Shown: positions 7,437 to 15,599 of the stretch, piece after piece
Layout: each line of letters begins with the position of its first letter
How positions within the stretch are numbered: the stretch's first letter is position 1
NCBI GenBank assembly: GCA_934457145.1
Contig: CAKSHP010000002.1
Span: 80,625-144,624 of the forward strand
Length of the DNA stretch: 64,000 nucleotides
Source of the DNA: an uncultured Clostridia bacterium
GTDB taxonomy: Bacteria; Bacillota; Clostridia; UBA1381; UMGS1253
Reading direction: 5' to 3'
Notes under the pieces: model-generated
What the model was told of the DNA's origin: nothing
The model's input: only the letters and a program-made list of their open reading frames with translations
The model's database searches: none
Position numbers and translations under genes: made by a program

Positions 7437-8963
7437 GTGTATATATCAAATGCGGCTCAGATAAAAGAAACCGACAGATTTGCTATAGACGAATATGGTA
7501 TAAATTCGCTTATTTTAATGGAACGCGCTGCGCTTGAAACTCTTGCAGTAATAAAAAAACGCTTTAGCGGAGGAAAATGCGTTGTATTGTGCGGAAAAGG
7601 CAATAACGGCGGCGACGGTTTTGCGCTTGCAAGGCTTTTAAAATGCGGAGGCTTTGACGCATTTGCTGCATATTTTGATGATGCATGCACATTTTCACCT
7701 GACTGTGCTGTTAATTACAATCTTGCCAAAAAATATGATGTAAAAGAAATATGCAATATTGAAGAATTGAAAAAAGCAGTAAAATCAAGCGATTTTTCAG
7801 TAGATGCTTTGTTTGGCTTTGGCTTTCGCGGCGAGCTTGAATATCCTTTTTGTGATGTAGTTAATATTTTAAATGAAAATTCAAAATATATATACAGTGT
7901 AGATATTCCAAGCGGTGCTGCGGCAGACAGCGGTGAAACGAATTTAGCGGTACGTGCAGATGAAACGGTCACTTTTACTGCGTATAAAAAATCGGCATTT
8001 TTATTTCCGTCTTCAAATTATTACGGAAAAATTACTGTTGCGAATATAGGAATAGACAAAAAAACAATAAAATATTTTGCAGAAGTTATAAATTGTCCTC
8101 ATATACCTAAAAGAGATAAAAAAATCAATAAATCCGATGTCGGCAAGGTTTTAATTATAGCCGGCAGCAGCGGTATGAGCGGAGCTGCATATTTAAGTTC
8201 TCTTGCAGCGCTCAAAAGCGGAGCGGGGCTTGTAACCTTAGCTGTTCCTGGTTCTATATCTGATGCCATGGAACAAAAAACAACAGAGGTTATGACTTTG
8301 TCAATGTCTGATTTTGACGGTGCGTTTTCAAAAAACGCAAAAGATGAAATTTGCAGGATAATAAATAATTATGATGCAGTCGTGTTTGGACCGGGGGTGT
8401 CTCGTAGTGAACAGATTAAAGATATTTTAATTTCAATATTGAATGTCTGCCGGGTTCCTCTTATAATTGATGCAGATGGCCTTTTTGCACTCAAAGACTG
8501 TTTAGATTATTTAAAAAATGCCGTTTGCGAAATAGTTATTACACCGCACAGTATGGAAATGGCAAGGCTTATTGGCTCTTCGACGGATTATGTTGAAAAA
8601 AACAGGTTTGAGGTTTGCCAAAAATTTTCCGAAGATTATGCTGTGTGCTGCGTGCTTAAAGGCGCATACACCATAGTTTGCGACAAAAGCGGAGAAATTG
8701 CCGTTAATTTTAAAACAGCAAACCCGGGTATGGCAACTGCCGGCAGCGGAGATGTGTTGTCCGGGATTTGTGCAGCGCTTTGTGCATGGGAAAAAAGTGT
8801 GTTTGAAGCGGCAAAATCAAGCGTTTTTATACATGGTCTTGCAGGTGATAAAGCAAGAGACGAAAACGGTGAGTATTCGCTTATTGCCTCGGATATATTA
8901 AACAACATACCAAAAGCTTTTAAAGAAATTAAAAATAACCAGGAGATGTATAATTGTGAGTGA
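7437..8963 (+). CDS. nnr: Bifunctional NAD(P)H-hydrate epimerase / ADP-dependent dehydratase
   Basis: A 508-residue fusion that repairs damaged NAD(P)HX. The N-terminal YjeF epimerase domain (about 1-210) has CGKGNNGGDGFALARLL, with the classic NNGGDG motif, and a VDIPSG segment. The C-terminal ribokinase-like dehydratase domain (about 220-500) has GKVLIIAGSSGMSGAA, VFGPGVSRS, an ITPHSMEMARL segment and TAGSGDVLSG, which carries the catalytic Asp. The start is GTG 7437 with GGGAAG 8 nt upstream. It overlaps the alr start by 8 nt, so translational coupling is likely. Confidence 0.95.
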   Translation: MYISNAAQIKETDRFAIDEYGINSLILMERAALETLAVIKKRFSGGKCVVLCGKGNNGGDGFALARLLKCGGFDAFAAYFDDACTFSPDCAVNYNLAKKYDVKEICNIEELKKAVKSSDFSVDALFGFGFRGELEYPFCDVVNILNENSKYIYSVDIPSGAAADSGETNLAVRADETVTFTAYKKSAFLFPSSNYYGKITVANIGIDKKTIKYFAEVINCPHIPKRDKKINKSDVGKVLIIAGSSGMSGAAYLSSLAALKSGAGLVTLAVPGSISDAMEQKTTEVMTLSMSDFDGAFSKNAKDEICRIINNYDAVVFGPGVSRSEQIKDILISILNVCRVPLIIDADGLFALKDCLDYLKNAVCEIVITPHSMEMARLIGSSTDYVEKNRFEVCQKFSEDYAVCCVLKGAYTIVCDKSGEIAVNFKTANPGMATAGSGDVLSGICAALCAWEKSVFEAAKSSVFIHGLAGDKARDENGEYSLIASDILNNIPKAFKEIKNNQEMYNCE

Positions 8964-10101
8964 TAAAGCAAGAACATGGGTAGAAGTTGATATTGATGCT
9001 TTAAAGCACAATATAAAAAACATACGAAATAAAACTGCCAAAGGTGCAAAAATTATTGCGGTTGTTAAGGCAGATGCTTATGGTCACGGAGCAGTGAAGT
9101 GTGCGGAAGTTTTATTAAAAAACGGCGCCGATATGCTTGCTGTTGCCTGTGCTGATGAAGCGATAATTCTAAGAAAATATTTTCCAAAAACCGAAATTTT
9201 GCTTTTAGGAAGCAGCGGTTACAGCGACTATGAAAAAATAATTTTAAACAATATAACAGCATCGCTCTCTTCATATGAAGAAGCAGAACAATTTTCAAAA
9301 TATGCAAGTTTGCTTCATAAAGATGTAAAGGTTCATATAAAAATCGACAGTGGAATGGGAAGGCTTGGCTTTTTGTCAGATAAATTGTCTTTTGACGAAA
9401 CAATATCTCAGATAAAAAAGATAAACAAACTTGACAGAGTGAAAATTGATGGTGTTTTTACACATTTTTCATGTGCCGATGCAGATTATGAATACACAAA
9501 GATTCAGTTTGAGCGCTTTATCGGCATATGTAACAAACTAAACGATATCGGAATAAAAATAAAATACAGACATTGCAGCAACAGTGCGGCAATTGCTCTT
9601 TATCCGCAGTTTCATTTAGACGCTGTCAGACCGGGGATAATTTTATATGGTTATCATCCTTCTGATTTAACTAAAAATGAAATTGATATAAAACCCGTAT
9701 TGAGCGTGAAAAGCCGTGTTACTCATGTGAAAAATCTGCCTAAAGATTCATATGTAAGTTATGCAAACACTTATAAAACAAATGAAACTCAAAAAATTGC
9801 AACAATTCCGATTGGCTATGCCGATGGTTTTTTAAGGGGAAATTTTTCAAAAGCTAATATCATATACAAAGGAAAACTTTTACCTGTTGTGGGAAGAATT
9901 TGTATGGATCAGTGTATGATTAATGCAACCGGTGTCAATAATATAGATGTGGGGGATGTAGTTACAGTTTTAGGCAGTGACGGAGGCGTTAAAATTACCG
10001 CTGATGATTTGGCAGATAATTTGCAGACTATCAGCTATGAAATTTTATGTTTGCTTTCCAAGAGATTGCCGAGAATTTATGTAAATGATGAAAAAATATG
10101 A
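8956..10101 (+). CDS. alr: Alanine racemase
   Basis: A 381-residue canonical Alr interconverting L- and D-alanine for peptidoglycan synthesis. The PLP lysine is in VVKADAYGHG, the second catalytic base Tyr is in VSYANTYKT, and IKIDSGMGRLGF and GRICMDQ are intact. The start is GTG with GGAG upstream, overlapping nnr. This is presumably the housekeeping enzyme, in contrast to the divergent paralogue at 3239-4339. It is followed by its own-promoter mazEF pair, as in many Bacillota. Confidence 0.96.
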   Translation: MSDKARTWVEVDIDALKHNIKNIRNKTAKGAKIIAVVKADAYGHGAVKCAEVLLKNGADMLAVACADEAIILRKYFPKTEILLLGSSGYSDYEKIILNNITASLSSYEEAEQFSKYASLLHKDVKVHIKIDSGMGRLGFLSDKLSFDETISQIKKINKLDRVKIDGVFTHFSCADADYEYTKIQFERFIGICNKLNDIGIKIKYRHCSNSAAIALYPQFHLDAVRPGIILYGYHPSDLTKNEIDIKPVLSVKSRVTHVKNLPKDSYVSYANTYKTNETQKIATIPIGYADGFLRGNFSKANIIYKGKLLPVVGRICMDQCMINATGVNNIDVGDVVTVLGSDGGVKITADDLADNLQTISYEILCLLSKRLPRIYVNDEKI

Positions 10102-10131
10102 AACAACTTGCACCGTTTCTATAAACTGCTA

Positions 10132-10160
10132 TTGACTTAAAAGTTATGTTGGTTTATAAT
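10132..10160 (+). promoter_or_regulatory. Sigma-A promoter of mazEF
   Basis: -35 TTGACT (10132-10137), 17-nt spacer, perfect -10 TATAAT (10155-10160). Confidence 0.75.
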
Positions 10161-10161
10161 T

Positions 10162-10188
10162 TTATATATCCGGTATTGGGGTATATAA
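10162..10188 (+). promoter_or_regulatory. Inverted repeat after the mazEF promoter (candidate MazE operator)
   Basis: TTATATATCC and GGGTATATAA form a 9-of-10 inverted repeat directly downstream of the -10 box, where binding by the MazE ribbon-helix-helix protein would repress. Two further hairpins follow in the leader, at about 10194-10221 and 10224-10256. Confidence 0.45.
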
Positions 10189-10273
10189 ATAAGAAAACAT
10201 ACAGCTTTGATGTGTGTTTTAAACAGAATTTGCCTTATCTTTGCTGCAAATTCTTAAAACGGGGGGTTGTTAT

Positions 10274-10561
10274 ATGTCTGATTTGAAAAAAATTCTCGTT
10301 TCCGTCCCAAAATCGTATGACGAGCAGCTTCTTAAATTTTCAAAAAAGTTAAACAAAAGCAAAAGTGAACTGGTACGAAATGCGATAGAGATGTATATTG
10401 ACAAGTTAAAACGTGAAACGCTTAATCAAAGTTTAAAAGAAGGATATATTCAAATGTCTGAAATTAATTTAACTCTTGCTGAAATGTATTTTGAGTCGGA
10501 TATAAAAGCTTTTTCCGACTATGAGGAAAAACTATCGGAGAGTGAAGAATGTGAATGTTAA
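10274..10561 (+). CDS. mazE: Ribbon-helix-helix antitoxin (MazE / EndoAI-like)
   Basis: A 95-residue antitoxin. The N-terminal half (KKILVSVPKSYDEQLLK, then KSELVRNAIEMYI) fits a CopG/RHH DNA-binding fold, and the C-terminal acidic tail (ending SESEECEC) would wrap and inhibit the toxin, as in Bacillus EndoAI. GGGGGG lies 7 nt before ATG 10274; a longer frame from 10241 lacks support. It overlaps the toxin gene by 11 nt, as expected for coupled toxin-antitoxin pairs. It probably autorepresses at the inverted repeat after its promoter. Confidence 0.9.
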   Translation: MSDLKKILVSVPKSYDEQLLKFSKKLNKSKSELVRNAIEMYIDKLKRETLNQSLKEGYIQMSEINLTLAEMYFESDIKAFSDYEEKLSESEECEC

Positions 10562-10901
10562 AAGAGGCGATATTTTTTATGCCGATTTAAGCCCGGTGAT
10601 AGGTAGCGAACAGGGCGGAACAAGACCTGTTTTGATTATTCAAAACGATGTAGGCAACAAATACAGTCCTACGGTAATTGTTGCGGCAATTACTTCGCAG
10701 ATAAACAAGGCAAAAATGCCGACACATATAGAAATAAGCGCAAAGGAATACGGACTTAATAAAGATTCTGTTATTCTTCTGGAACAAATACGCACAATTG
10801 ATAAAAAACGTTTGCGTGAAAAAATAGGTCATATAGATGATCACCTTATGTTTTTTGTTAATCAGGCGTTGCTTATAAGTTTTGGCTTGGGTGGATTTTG
10901 A
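10551..10901 (+). CDS. mazF: mRNA interferase MazF (EndoA-like toxin)
   Basis: A 116-residue toxin, the same length as Bacillus subtilis EndoA, cleaving single-stranded RNA at a short motif. The catalytic residues Arg25 (GGTRPVLIIQND) and Thr48 (AAITSQ) are at the expected positions, and RGDIFYADLSPVIGSEQGG is the family N-terminus. The start is GTG 10551, with GGAG 10 nt upstream, inside the end of mazE. A longer upstream frame is not supported. Synteny with alr supports the assignment. Confidence 0.96.
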   Translation: MNVKRGDIFYADLSPVIGSEQGGTRPVLIIQNDVGNKYSPTVIVAAITSQINKAKMPTHIEISAKEYGLNKDSVILLEQIRTIDKKRLREKIGHIDDHLMFFVNQALLISFGLGGF

Positions 10902-10923
10902 TTTATAACATAGGAGGTCTATT

Positions 10924-11379
10924 ATGAAAAAGAAAAAATTAGGAATTTTAATTGGAAGTTTAGCTGTGGTTTTGTGTGCAGTTGTTATGTGCTGCGCGGT
11001 TTTTGCTTCAAGCGGCCCTGCAACGGACTCGGATCCGATTATTACAAAGAGCTATATTGACAGTGTGGTATTGCCTCAGGTGTATCAATACATAGATACA
11101 AAAAGTTCGGGTTCGTCTGCTTTTGAATTAGTAAGTGTTGCAAAGGGCAAAAGTTTAATCGGAAGTGCCGGAAGCGAGCTTATAGTAAGAATGGGAACCG
11201 GAAGTATTTTAGCTTCATCGCAAGGCGGGGTATCCGATGTAACGGTTGGAACAGACCTGAAAAACGGCACTGCAATTCCGCTTAATCATCATTTGATTAT
11301 ACCCGTAGCTGATGGCAGAGGATTAAAATTTTCATCAGATGCTTTGGTATTGGTAAAAGGCGGTTACAATATAAAATAG
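10924..11379 (+). CDS. Small secreted conserved protein of unknown function
   Basis: A 151-residue protein with an N-terminal hydrophobic export signal (basic MKKKKLG, then about 18 hydrophobic residues, cleavage likely after VFAS). The mature part has DPIITKSYIDS, then a region with GSELIVRMGTG, GGVSDVTVGTDL, NHHLIIPVADGRG and LVKGGYNI. I recognise this pattern from uncharacterised secreted proteins common in Clostridia, but no function is established. AGGAGG lies 9 nt before the ATG. It follows mazF by 22 nt and may be cotranscribed. A terminator shared with the convergent M15 peptidase gene follows. Confidence 0.8.
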   Translation: MKKKKLGILIGSLAVVLCAVVMCCAVFASSGPATDSDPIITKSYIDSVVLPQVYQYIDTKSSGSSAFELVSVAKGKSLIGSAGSELIVRMGTGSILASSQGGVSDVTVGTDLKNGTAIPLNHHLIIPVADGRGLKFSSDALVLVKGGYNIK

Positions 11380-11405
11380 ACATTTTAATGTTTAGCAAGC
11401 GTATA

Positions 11406-11441
11406 AAAAAGCAAGTCCTCAAAAAAAGGGCTTGCTTTTTT
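11406..11441. terminator. Bidirectional terminator between convergent genes
   Basis: AAAAAGCAAGTCC pairs with GGGCTTGCTTTTT; A-tract and T-tract flank the stem, so it can serve both the secreted-protein gene (+) and the M15 peptidase gene (-). Confidence 0.88.
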
Positions 11442-11445
11442 AACT

Positions 11446-12876
11446 TTAAAGCTCAAGGTAAGAAAAATGCATATAGTCTTTCGGATTGCTCCATTCATCT
11501 CCGCCCCATACAAATCCATACTTTGCGAAAATGCTGACAACTTCACCGTTTGGCGATATTGAATAAATATCTTCGTTTGGCTTCCAATAAAGTCCGATAA
11601 ATGAACCGTTTTTATATAAACAATAGTTTTCGTTATAATTTAAATCAATTGCCGTGCCGAAATTATGATGAGAATATCTTCCGTTGCTCATGCTATCGCG
11701 CCACGAATATGCACCGGCATCTTTAAAAGGAAATTTTTCTTCGCCGTTAAAGATTTCTTCGAATGCCATTTTAGTAACCTGAGCGATGTTTTTATGAACG
11801 CTTAAGGTAAGTGTTGACGGATATTTTACACCGGAGGAGTTTATTTTCCAAGCATTTACGGTTATGGTTTGCATTTGCCCATCAGCCTCGGCTTTGCCGG
11901 TAATTTCACCATTTGGAAAAACTATTTTTTCTTTTTCTTCAAGCGAATACATTGCTTTCGGATGTGCATAAATCGAATACGAGCAAATAACGCTTCCATT
12001 TTCGTTTTTTGCATCAACGGTTATATAATATAACTTTCCTGCACGCATGTTTTTAAAAGTTGCACTTGGCTGCGCGGCATACAGCGTTTGAACATAGGTA
12101 TCGCTGTTTGAATACCAAAAGTTATCTGACGATAAAAACAAATTAATATCATATACATATGTGCCGGGAACCGAATTCCAAGTTACTGTTAATGCTCGGT
12201 TTTCATATTTTACAAGCTGTCCGTCTCCCGAAACGTCACATCCCAAATTATCGTATGATAATTGATTTTTGCCGAAAAAATTATTAATACATCTGTTTAT
12301 TATAACCATTGCCTGTTCGCGCGAGGTATTCGCAAGAGGCGAAATTTCGTTTTGCGAAGTGCCTTTGATTATATTGTTTTGCACGCAAAAAGCAAGCGAA
12401 TCATATGCCCATGAAGATATTTCTTTGCTGTCGGAAAAGCCCGGCAAAGCTGATGAGCTGACATCTGTGTTTATATTGCACAAATTAAGCTCACGGCATA
12501 TAACAGCTGCCATTTCCTGACGCGTTATGTTGTTTTGCGGGTAAAAACATCCGTTCTCATATCCTTTCATAATACCAAGATCGTTTGCGGCGCTTGCAAC
12601 GATATCATAAGTATCCAAAAATCCGGAACTGCCAAGCGGCATATTTTCATCTCCGCTGAGTTTTTTATACATGTTCATTGCCAGATGGCAAAACTCAATT
12701 CTTGTTACAGACTCCGTATATTCCGCATTTTTCATAATTTCGGGAATTAAGTTCATTTGATTTAGCTGCTCAATATCATCTTTCGCCCATAAAGACGCTG
12801 AGGCAAAGCATAAATTTACATTACAACCAATGCTGAAAACTAATGCTAAAATTAAGGTATATATTATTTTTTTCAA
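11446..12876 (-). CDS. SLH-anchored M15 peptidoglycan peptidase
   Basis: A 476-residue exported protein. It has a signal peptide (about 1-26, ending FAS-AS). Three SLH repeats follow at about 30-200 (NITRQEMAAVICREL, ANTSREQAMVIINRC), which would bind secondary cell-wall polymer. A fibronectin-III-like segment (ALTVTWNSVPGTYVYDINLF) lies at about 225-310. A C-terminal M15 metallopeptidase domain carries HHNFGTAIDLN (His and Asp zinc ligands) and DYMHFSY (second His). The WGGDEW...DYMHF ending is closest to the M15C endopeptidase type that cuts within the stem peptide, though VanY-type D,D-carboxypeptidase activity is possible. The start is TTG with GGAGG 8 nt upstream. It is a single-gene transcript, convergent with its left neighbour. 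Confidence 0.88.
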   Translation of the reverse strand: MKKIIYTLILALVFSIGCNVNLCFASASLWAKDDIEQLNQMNLIPEIMKNAEYTESVTRIEFCHLAMNMYKKLSGDENMPLGSSGFLDTYDIVASAANDLGIMKGYENGCFYPQNNITRQEMAAVICRELNLCNINTDVSSSALPGFSDSKEISSWAYDSLAFCVQNNIIKGTSQNEISPLANTSREQAMVIINRCINNFFGKNQLSYDNLGCDVSGDGQLVKYENRALTVTWNSVPGTYVYDINLFLSSDNFWYSNSDTYVQTLYAAQPSATFKNMRAGKLYYITVDAKNENGSVICSYSIYAHPKAMYSLEEKEKIVFPNGEITGKAEADGQMQTITVNAWKINSSGVKYPSTLTLSVHKNIAQVTKMAFEEIFNGEEKFPFKDAGAYSWRDSMSNGRYSHHNFGTAIDLNYNENYCLYKNGSFIGLYWKPNEDIYSISPNGEVVSIFAKYGFVWGGDEWSNPKDYMHFSYLEL

Positions 12877-12975
12877 AGCAATAACCTCCGTTTATTTTCT
12901 TTTCTACATTTTATCATATTTTTTTTCAAAAATCATCATTTTTTTTAAATTAATTATTTGTTTTCATTTTATATA

Positions 12976-13004
12976 TTGCTTTATAGCCGCTGTTGTGCTA
13001 TAAT
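12976..13004 (+). promoter_or_regulatory. Sigma-A promoter of yqhQ-prmC-rdgB
   Basis: -35 TTGCTT (12976-12981), 17-nt spacer, perfect -10 TATAAT (12999-13004). Confidence 0.7.
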
Positions 13005-13036
13005 ATTTAAGGAAATTAAACGGAGGGGAATTTTAA

Positions 13037-14053
13037 ATGTCTGAAAATAAAAACAAACCCTTGCACATGACATCTATCGGAGGTCAGGCCGTGCTCGAAG
13101 GCGTTATGATGAAAGGACCGTCCAAATCGGCTATTGCGGTAAGAAAGCCGGACGGTGAAATAGAATTAAAAGTTACAAACAACAGTTCACTAGTGTCTAA
13201 ACTGAAACTAAAAAAAATACCGATTGTACGCGGCGTTGTAGCATTTATAGACAGCCTTGTTTCCGGAGTGGGTGCAACAATGTATTCCGCTGAATTTATC
13301 GACCTTGAAGAAGACGGGGAAGGCGAGCCGTCTAAATTTGACATGTGGATAGAAAAACATTTTGGAAAATATTTGCTTAATATAATAATGTGGATTTCTG
13401 TTGTTATTTCGCTTGTTTTGGGAATAGGTCTTTTTATGCTTTTGCCGACTGTTATAGTGGGATTTATTAAAAATATTTTTGCAGGCGAAACATTTATACC
13501 TGTTTCCGAATCGGTTAGCAGTGCAGTTTTGCCGGTTATAAGCCACAGAGTGTTTACTCACTTTTTGGAATCCGTTATAAGAATTGCGATATTTTTGTTT
13601 TATATGGCGCTTGTGGGAAAGATGAAAGATATGCAAAGGGTGTTTGAATATCACGGGGCAGAACATAAAACAATTGCATGCTATGAAGCAGGCGATGAGT
13701 TGACGGCTGAAAATGCAAAAAAACACACAAGGTTTCATCCGAGATGCGGAACAAGCTTTTTGCTTATAGTTATGGTTGTAAGTATAATTGTGTTTGCTGT
13801 TTTGCCATGGAGCGACAATGTGGCATCAAGATTATTTATGAGACTTGCGCTACTTCCGGTTGTTGCAGGTTTATCATATGAGATTATAAAATTTGCTGGA
13901 AGAAGCAAAAATAAATGTGTTGCATGGTTAACAAAACCCGGACTTGCGCTTCAAACGCTTACGACCAGAGAACCGGACGAAAAACAGCTTGAAGTTGCAA
14001 TTGCGTCTTTAAAAGCTGTTTTGCCAAACGACGGAGAAGATGATAAATGGTAA
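13037..14053 (+). CDS. yqhQ: DUF1385 membrane protein (YqhQ-like)
   Basis: A 338-residue protein of the DUF1385 family. The signature segments are SIGGQAVLEGVMMKGP at the start, EYHGAEHKTIACYEAGD in the centre and RFHPRCGTSFLLIV. There are four or five hydrophobic helices at about 115-160, 180-200, 235-260 and 265-285. The family has no defined biochemical function; the conserved His and Cys residues suggest metal or thiol chemistry. CGGAGGGG precedes the ATG. It overlaps prmC by 7 nt, a conserved neighbourhood in Clostridia. Confidence 0.92.
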   Translation: MSENKNKPLHMTSIGGQAVLEGVMMKGPSKSAIAVRKPDGEIELKVTNNSSLVSKLKLKKIPIVRGVVAFIDSLVSGVGATMYSAEFIDLEEDGEGEPSKFDMWIEKHFGKYLLNIIMWISVVISLVLGIGLFMLLPTVIVGFIKNIFAGETFIPVSESVSSAVLPVISHRVFTHFLESVIRIAIFLFYMALVGKMKDMQRVFEYHGAEHKTIACYEAGDELTAENAKKHTRFHPRCGTSFLLIVMVVSIIVFAVLPWSDNVASRLFMRLALLPVVAGLSYEIIKFAGRSKNKCVAWLTKPGLALQTLTTREPDEKQLEVAIASLKAVLPNDGEDDKW

Positions 14054-14886
14054 TAAAAGAACTTTTAAAAAAAGCGGCTATGACTCTTAAGGAAAGCGAA
14101 ACTGATACGGCGGCGCTTGATGCTTCGGTGATTTTAGAGTTTGTTTTAAAATGTGACCGAACGCAGCTTATAATTGATTCAAACAAAGAGATTCCATACG
14201 ATATTGAAAAACAATATATGAATCTTATAGATAAGCGCAAAAATAATATGCCTGTTTCGTATATAACAAATAAAAGAGAATTTATGAGTCTTGATTTTGT
14301 TGTTAACGAAAATGTTTTAATTCCACGTCCAGACACAGAGGAGCTTGTTATGCATGTTATTAACTCCGATGCTGCCAAAAACAGCGTTTTGGATTTATGC
14401 TGCGGAAGCGGATGCATAGGAATAAGTATAGCTCATTACTGTGATGTGAAAAGGGTTGATTTTGCTGATATTTCCGATGGGGCGCTTAAAGTTGCAAAGC
14501 TAAATGCAAAAAATATTTTAGATAAAGAGTGTAAAAGTTCTTTTTTAAATATTGATGTTTTGAATCAAACAATTGATAAAAAATACGATATTATAGCGTC
14601 TAATCCACCTTATGTGATACGTGACATCATAAAAGACATTGATAAAACAGTGAGTTGTTACGAACCGCATATTGCGTTAGACGGCGGTGAAGACGGACTT
14701 GATTTTTATAAAAGAATAGTTTTTTACTATAAGGATAATCTTAAAGCTAACGGTATGCTTGCTTTTGAAGTTGGTTTTAATCAGGCACAGGCAGTTTGCG
14801 ACATGATGAAGGAAAACAGTTTTAAAGATATTCAAACCGCATATGATTTGGGCGGAATTTGCAGAGTGGTATCAGGCAGAGTTTAA
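14047..14886 (+). CDS. prmC: Release-factor glutamine N5-methyltransferase
   Basis: A 279-residue SAM-dependent methyltransferase that methylates the GGQ glutamine of RF1 and RF2. It has an N-terminal helical domain, SAM-binding LDLCCGSGCIGISIA (DxCCGSGxxG), and the substrate-contacting NPPY motif in IIASNPPYVI. The start lies inside the 3' end of yqhQ. Its substrate gene prfA is in the window but not adjacent. It is followed by rdgB. Confidence 0.95.
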   Translation: MVIKELLKKAAMTLKESETDTAALDASVILEFVLKCDRTQLIIDSNKEIPYDIEKQYMNLIDKRKNNMPVSYITNKREFMSLDFVVNENVLIPRPDTEELVMHVINSDAAKNSVLDLCCGSGCIGISIAHYCDVKRVDFADISDGALKVAKLNAKNILDKECKSSFLNIDVLNQTIDKKYDIIASNPPYVIRDIIKDIDKTVSCYEPHIALDGGEDGLDFYKRIVFYYKDNLKANGMLAFEVGFNQAQAVCDMMKENSFKDIQTAYDLGGICRVVSGRV

Positions 14887-14907
14887 ATATTTACGGAGTG
14901 GTTGTAT

Positions 14908-15498
14908 ATGAAAATTATTGCAGCAACAAATAACAACGGCAAAATAAAAGAAATTAAAGCTATTTTAGGCGAGCTTGGATTTGAGGTTGTATCCCAAAAA
15001 GAGGCGGGAATTAATATAGAAGTTAAAGAAACGGGTAAAACTTTTAAAGAAAATGCACTTTTGAAAGCTATGGCGGCATACAAAATTTCGCACACGCCTG
15101 CAATTGCCGATGATTCCGGACTTTGTGTTGATTTTTTGAACGGTGCTCCCGGAGTGTATTCAGCCCGTTATGCAGGAGAAAATGCGAGTGATGCCGACAG
15201 AATAAAGAAACTTTTGCATGAAATGAACGGCGTTGAAGAATGTAAAAGAACTGCTCATTTCACAACGGCGGCCGTTTTGGTTATAAACGAAAATGAATAT
15301 TATTGCAGCGAGGGCAGTGTATATGGAAAAATTTTGACAAGTACTGCCGGAAACGGCGGTTTTGGTTATGATCCCGTTTTTTACTGTGATGAACTGAAAA
15401 AAACATTTGCCGAGGCAGTGCCGGAAGAAAAAAATAAAGTGAGTCACAGATTTAGGGCAATATCAAAACTTAAAGAAATTTTAAAAACAAATCTTTAA
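14908..15498 (+). CDS. rdgB: Non-canonical purine NTP pyrophosphatase (RdgB/HAM1)
   Basis: A 196-residue house-cleaning enzyme that hydrolyses XTP, ITP and dITP to the monophosphates. Motifs are ATNNNGKIKEI at the N-terminus, IADDSGLCVDFLNGAPGVYSAR, GFGYDPVF and VSHRFRAI, all standard for the family. CGGAG lies 9 nt before ATG 14908; a TTG two codons upstream is less likely. It is the last gene of the yqhQ-prmC-rdgB unit, with a terminator 6 nt downstream. Confidence 0.96.
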   Translation: MKIIAATNNNGKIKEIKAILGELGFEVVSQKEAGINIEVKETGKTFKENALLKAMAAYKISHTPAIADDSGLCVDFLNGAPGVYSARYAGENASDADRIKKLLHEMNGVEECKRTAHFTTAAVLVINENEYYCSEGSVYGKILTSTAGNGGFGYDPVFYCDELKKTFAEAVPEEKNKVSHRFRAISKLKEILKTNL

Positions 15499-15503
15499 AA
15501 TAT

Positions 15504-15540
15504 AAAAGTCTTTTGCTGCAAAAATGCAAAAGACTTTTTT
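15504..15540 (+). terminator. Intrinsic terminator after rdgB
   Basis: AAAAGTCTTTTGC pairs with GCAAAAGACTTTT and ends in TTTTTT. Confidence 0.9.
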
Positions 15541-15551
15541 CATATTCCTGT

Positions 15552-15580
15552 TTGTTTTTGCATAATGATATACAGATAAT
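15552..15580 (+). promoter_or_regulatory. Promoter of the D,D-carboxypeptidase gene
   Basis: -35 TTGTTT (15552-15557), 17-nt spacer, -10 GATAAT (15575-15580). Confidence 0.45.
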
Positions 15581-15599
15581 ATAAAAAACGGGGGATACT

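Noticed and set aside
13208..13738. 176-codon minus-strand ORF opposite yqhQ
   Set aside because: It is a basic, Cys/His/Phe-rich antisense translation of the conserved YqhQ coding region with no similarity I recognise.
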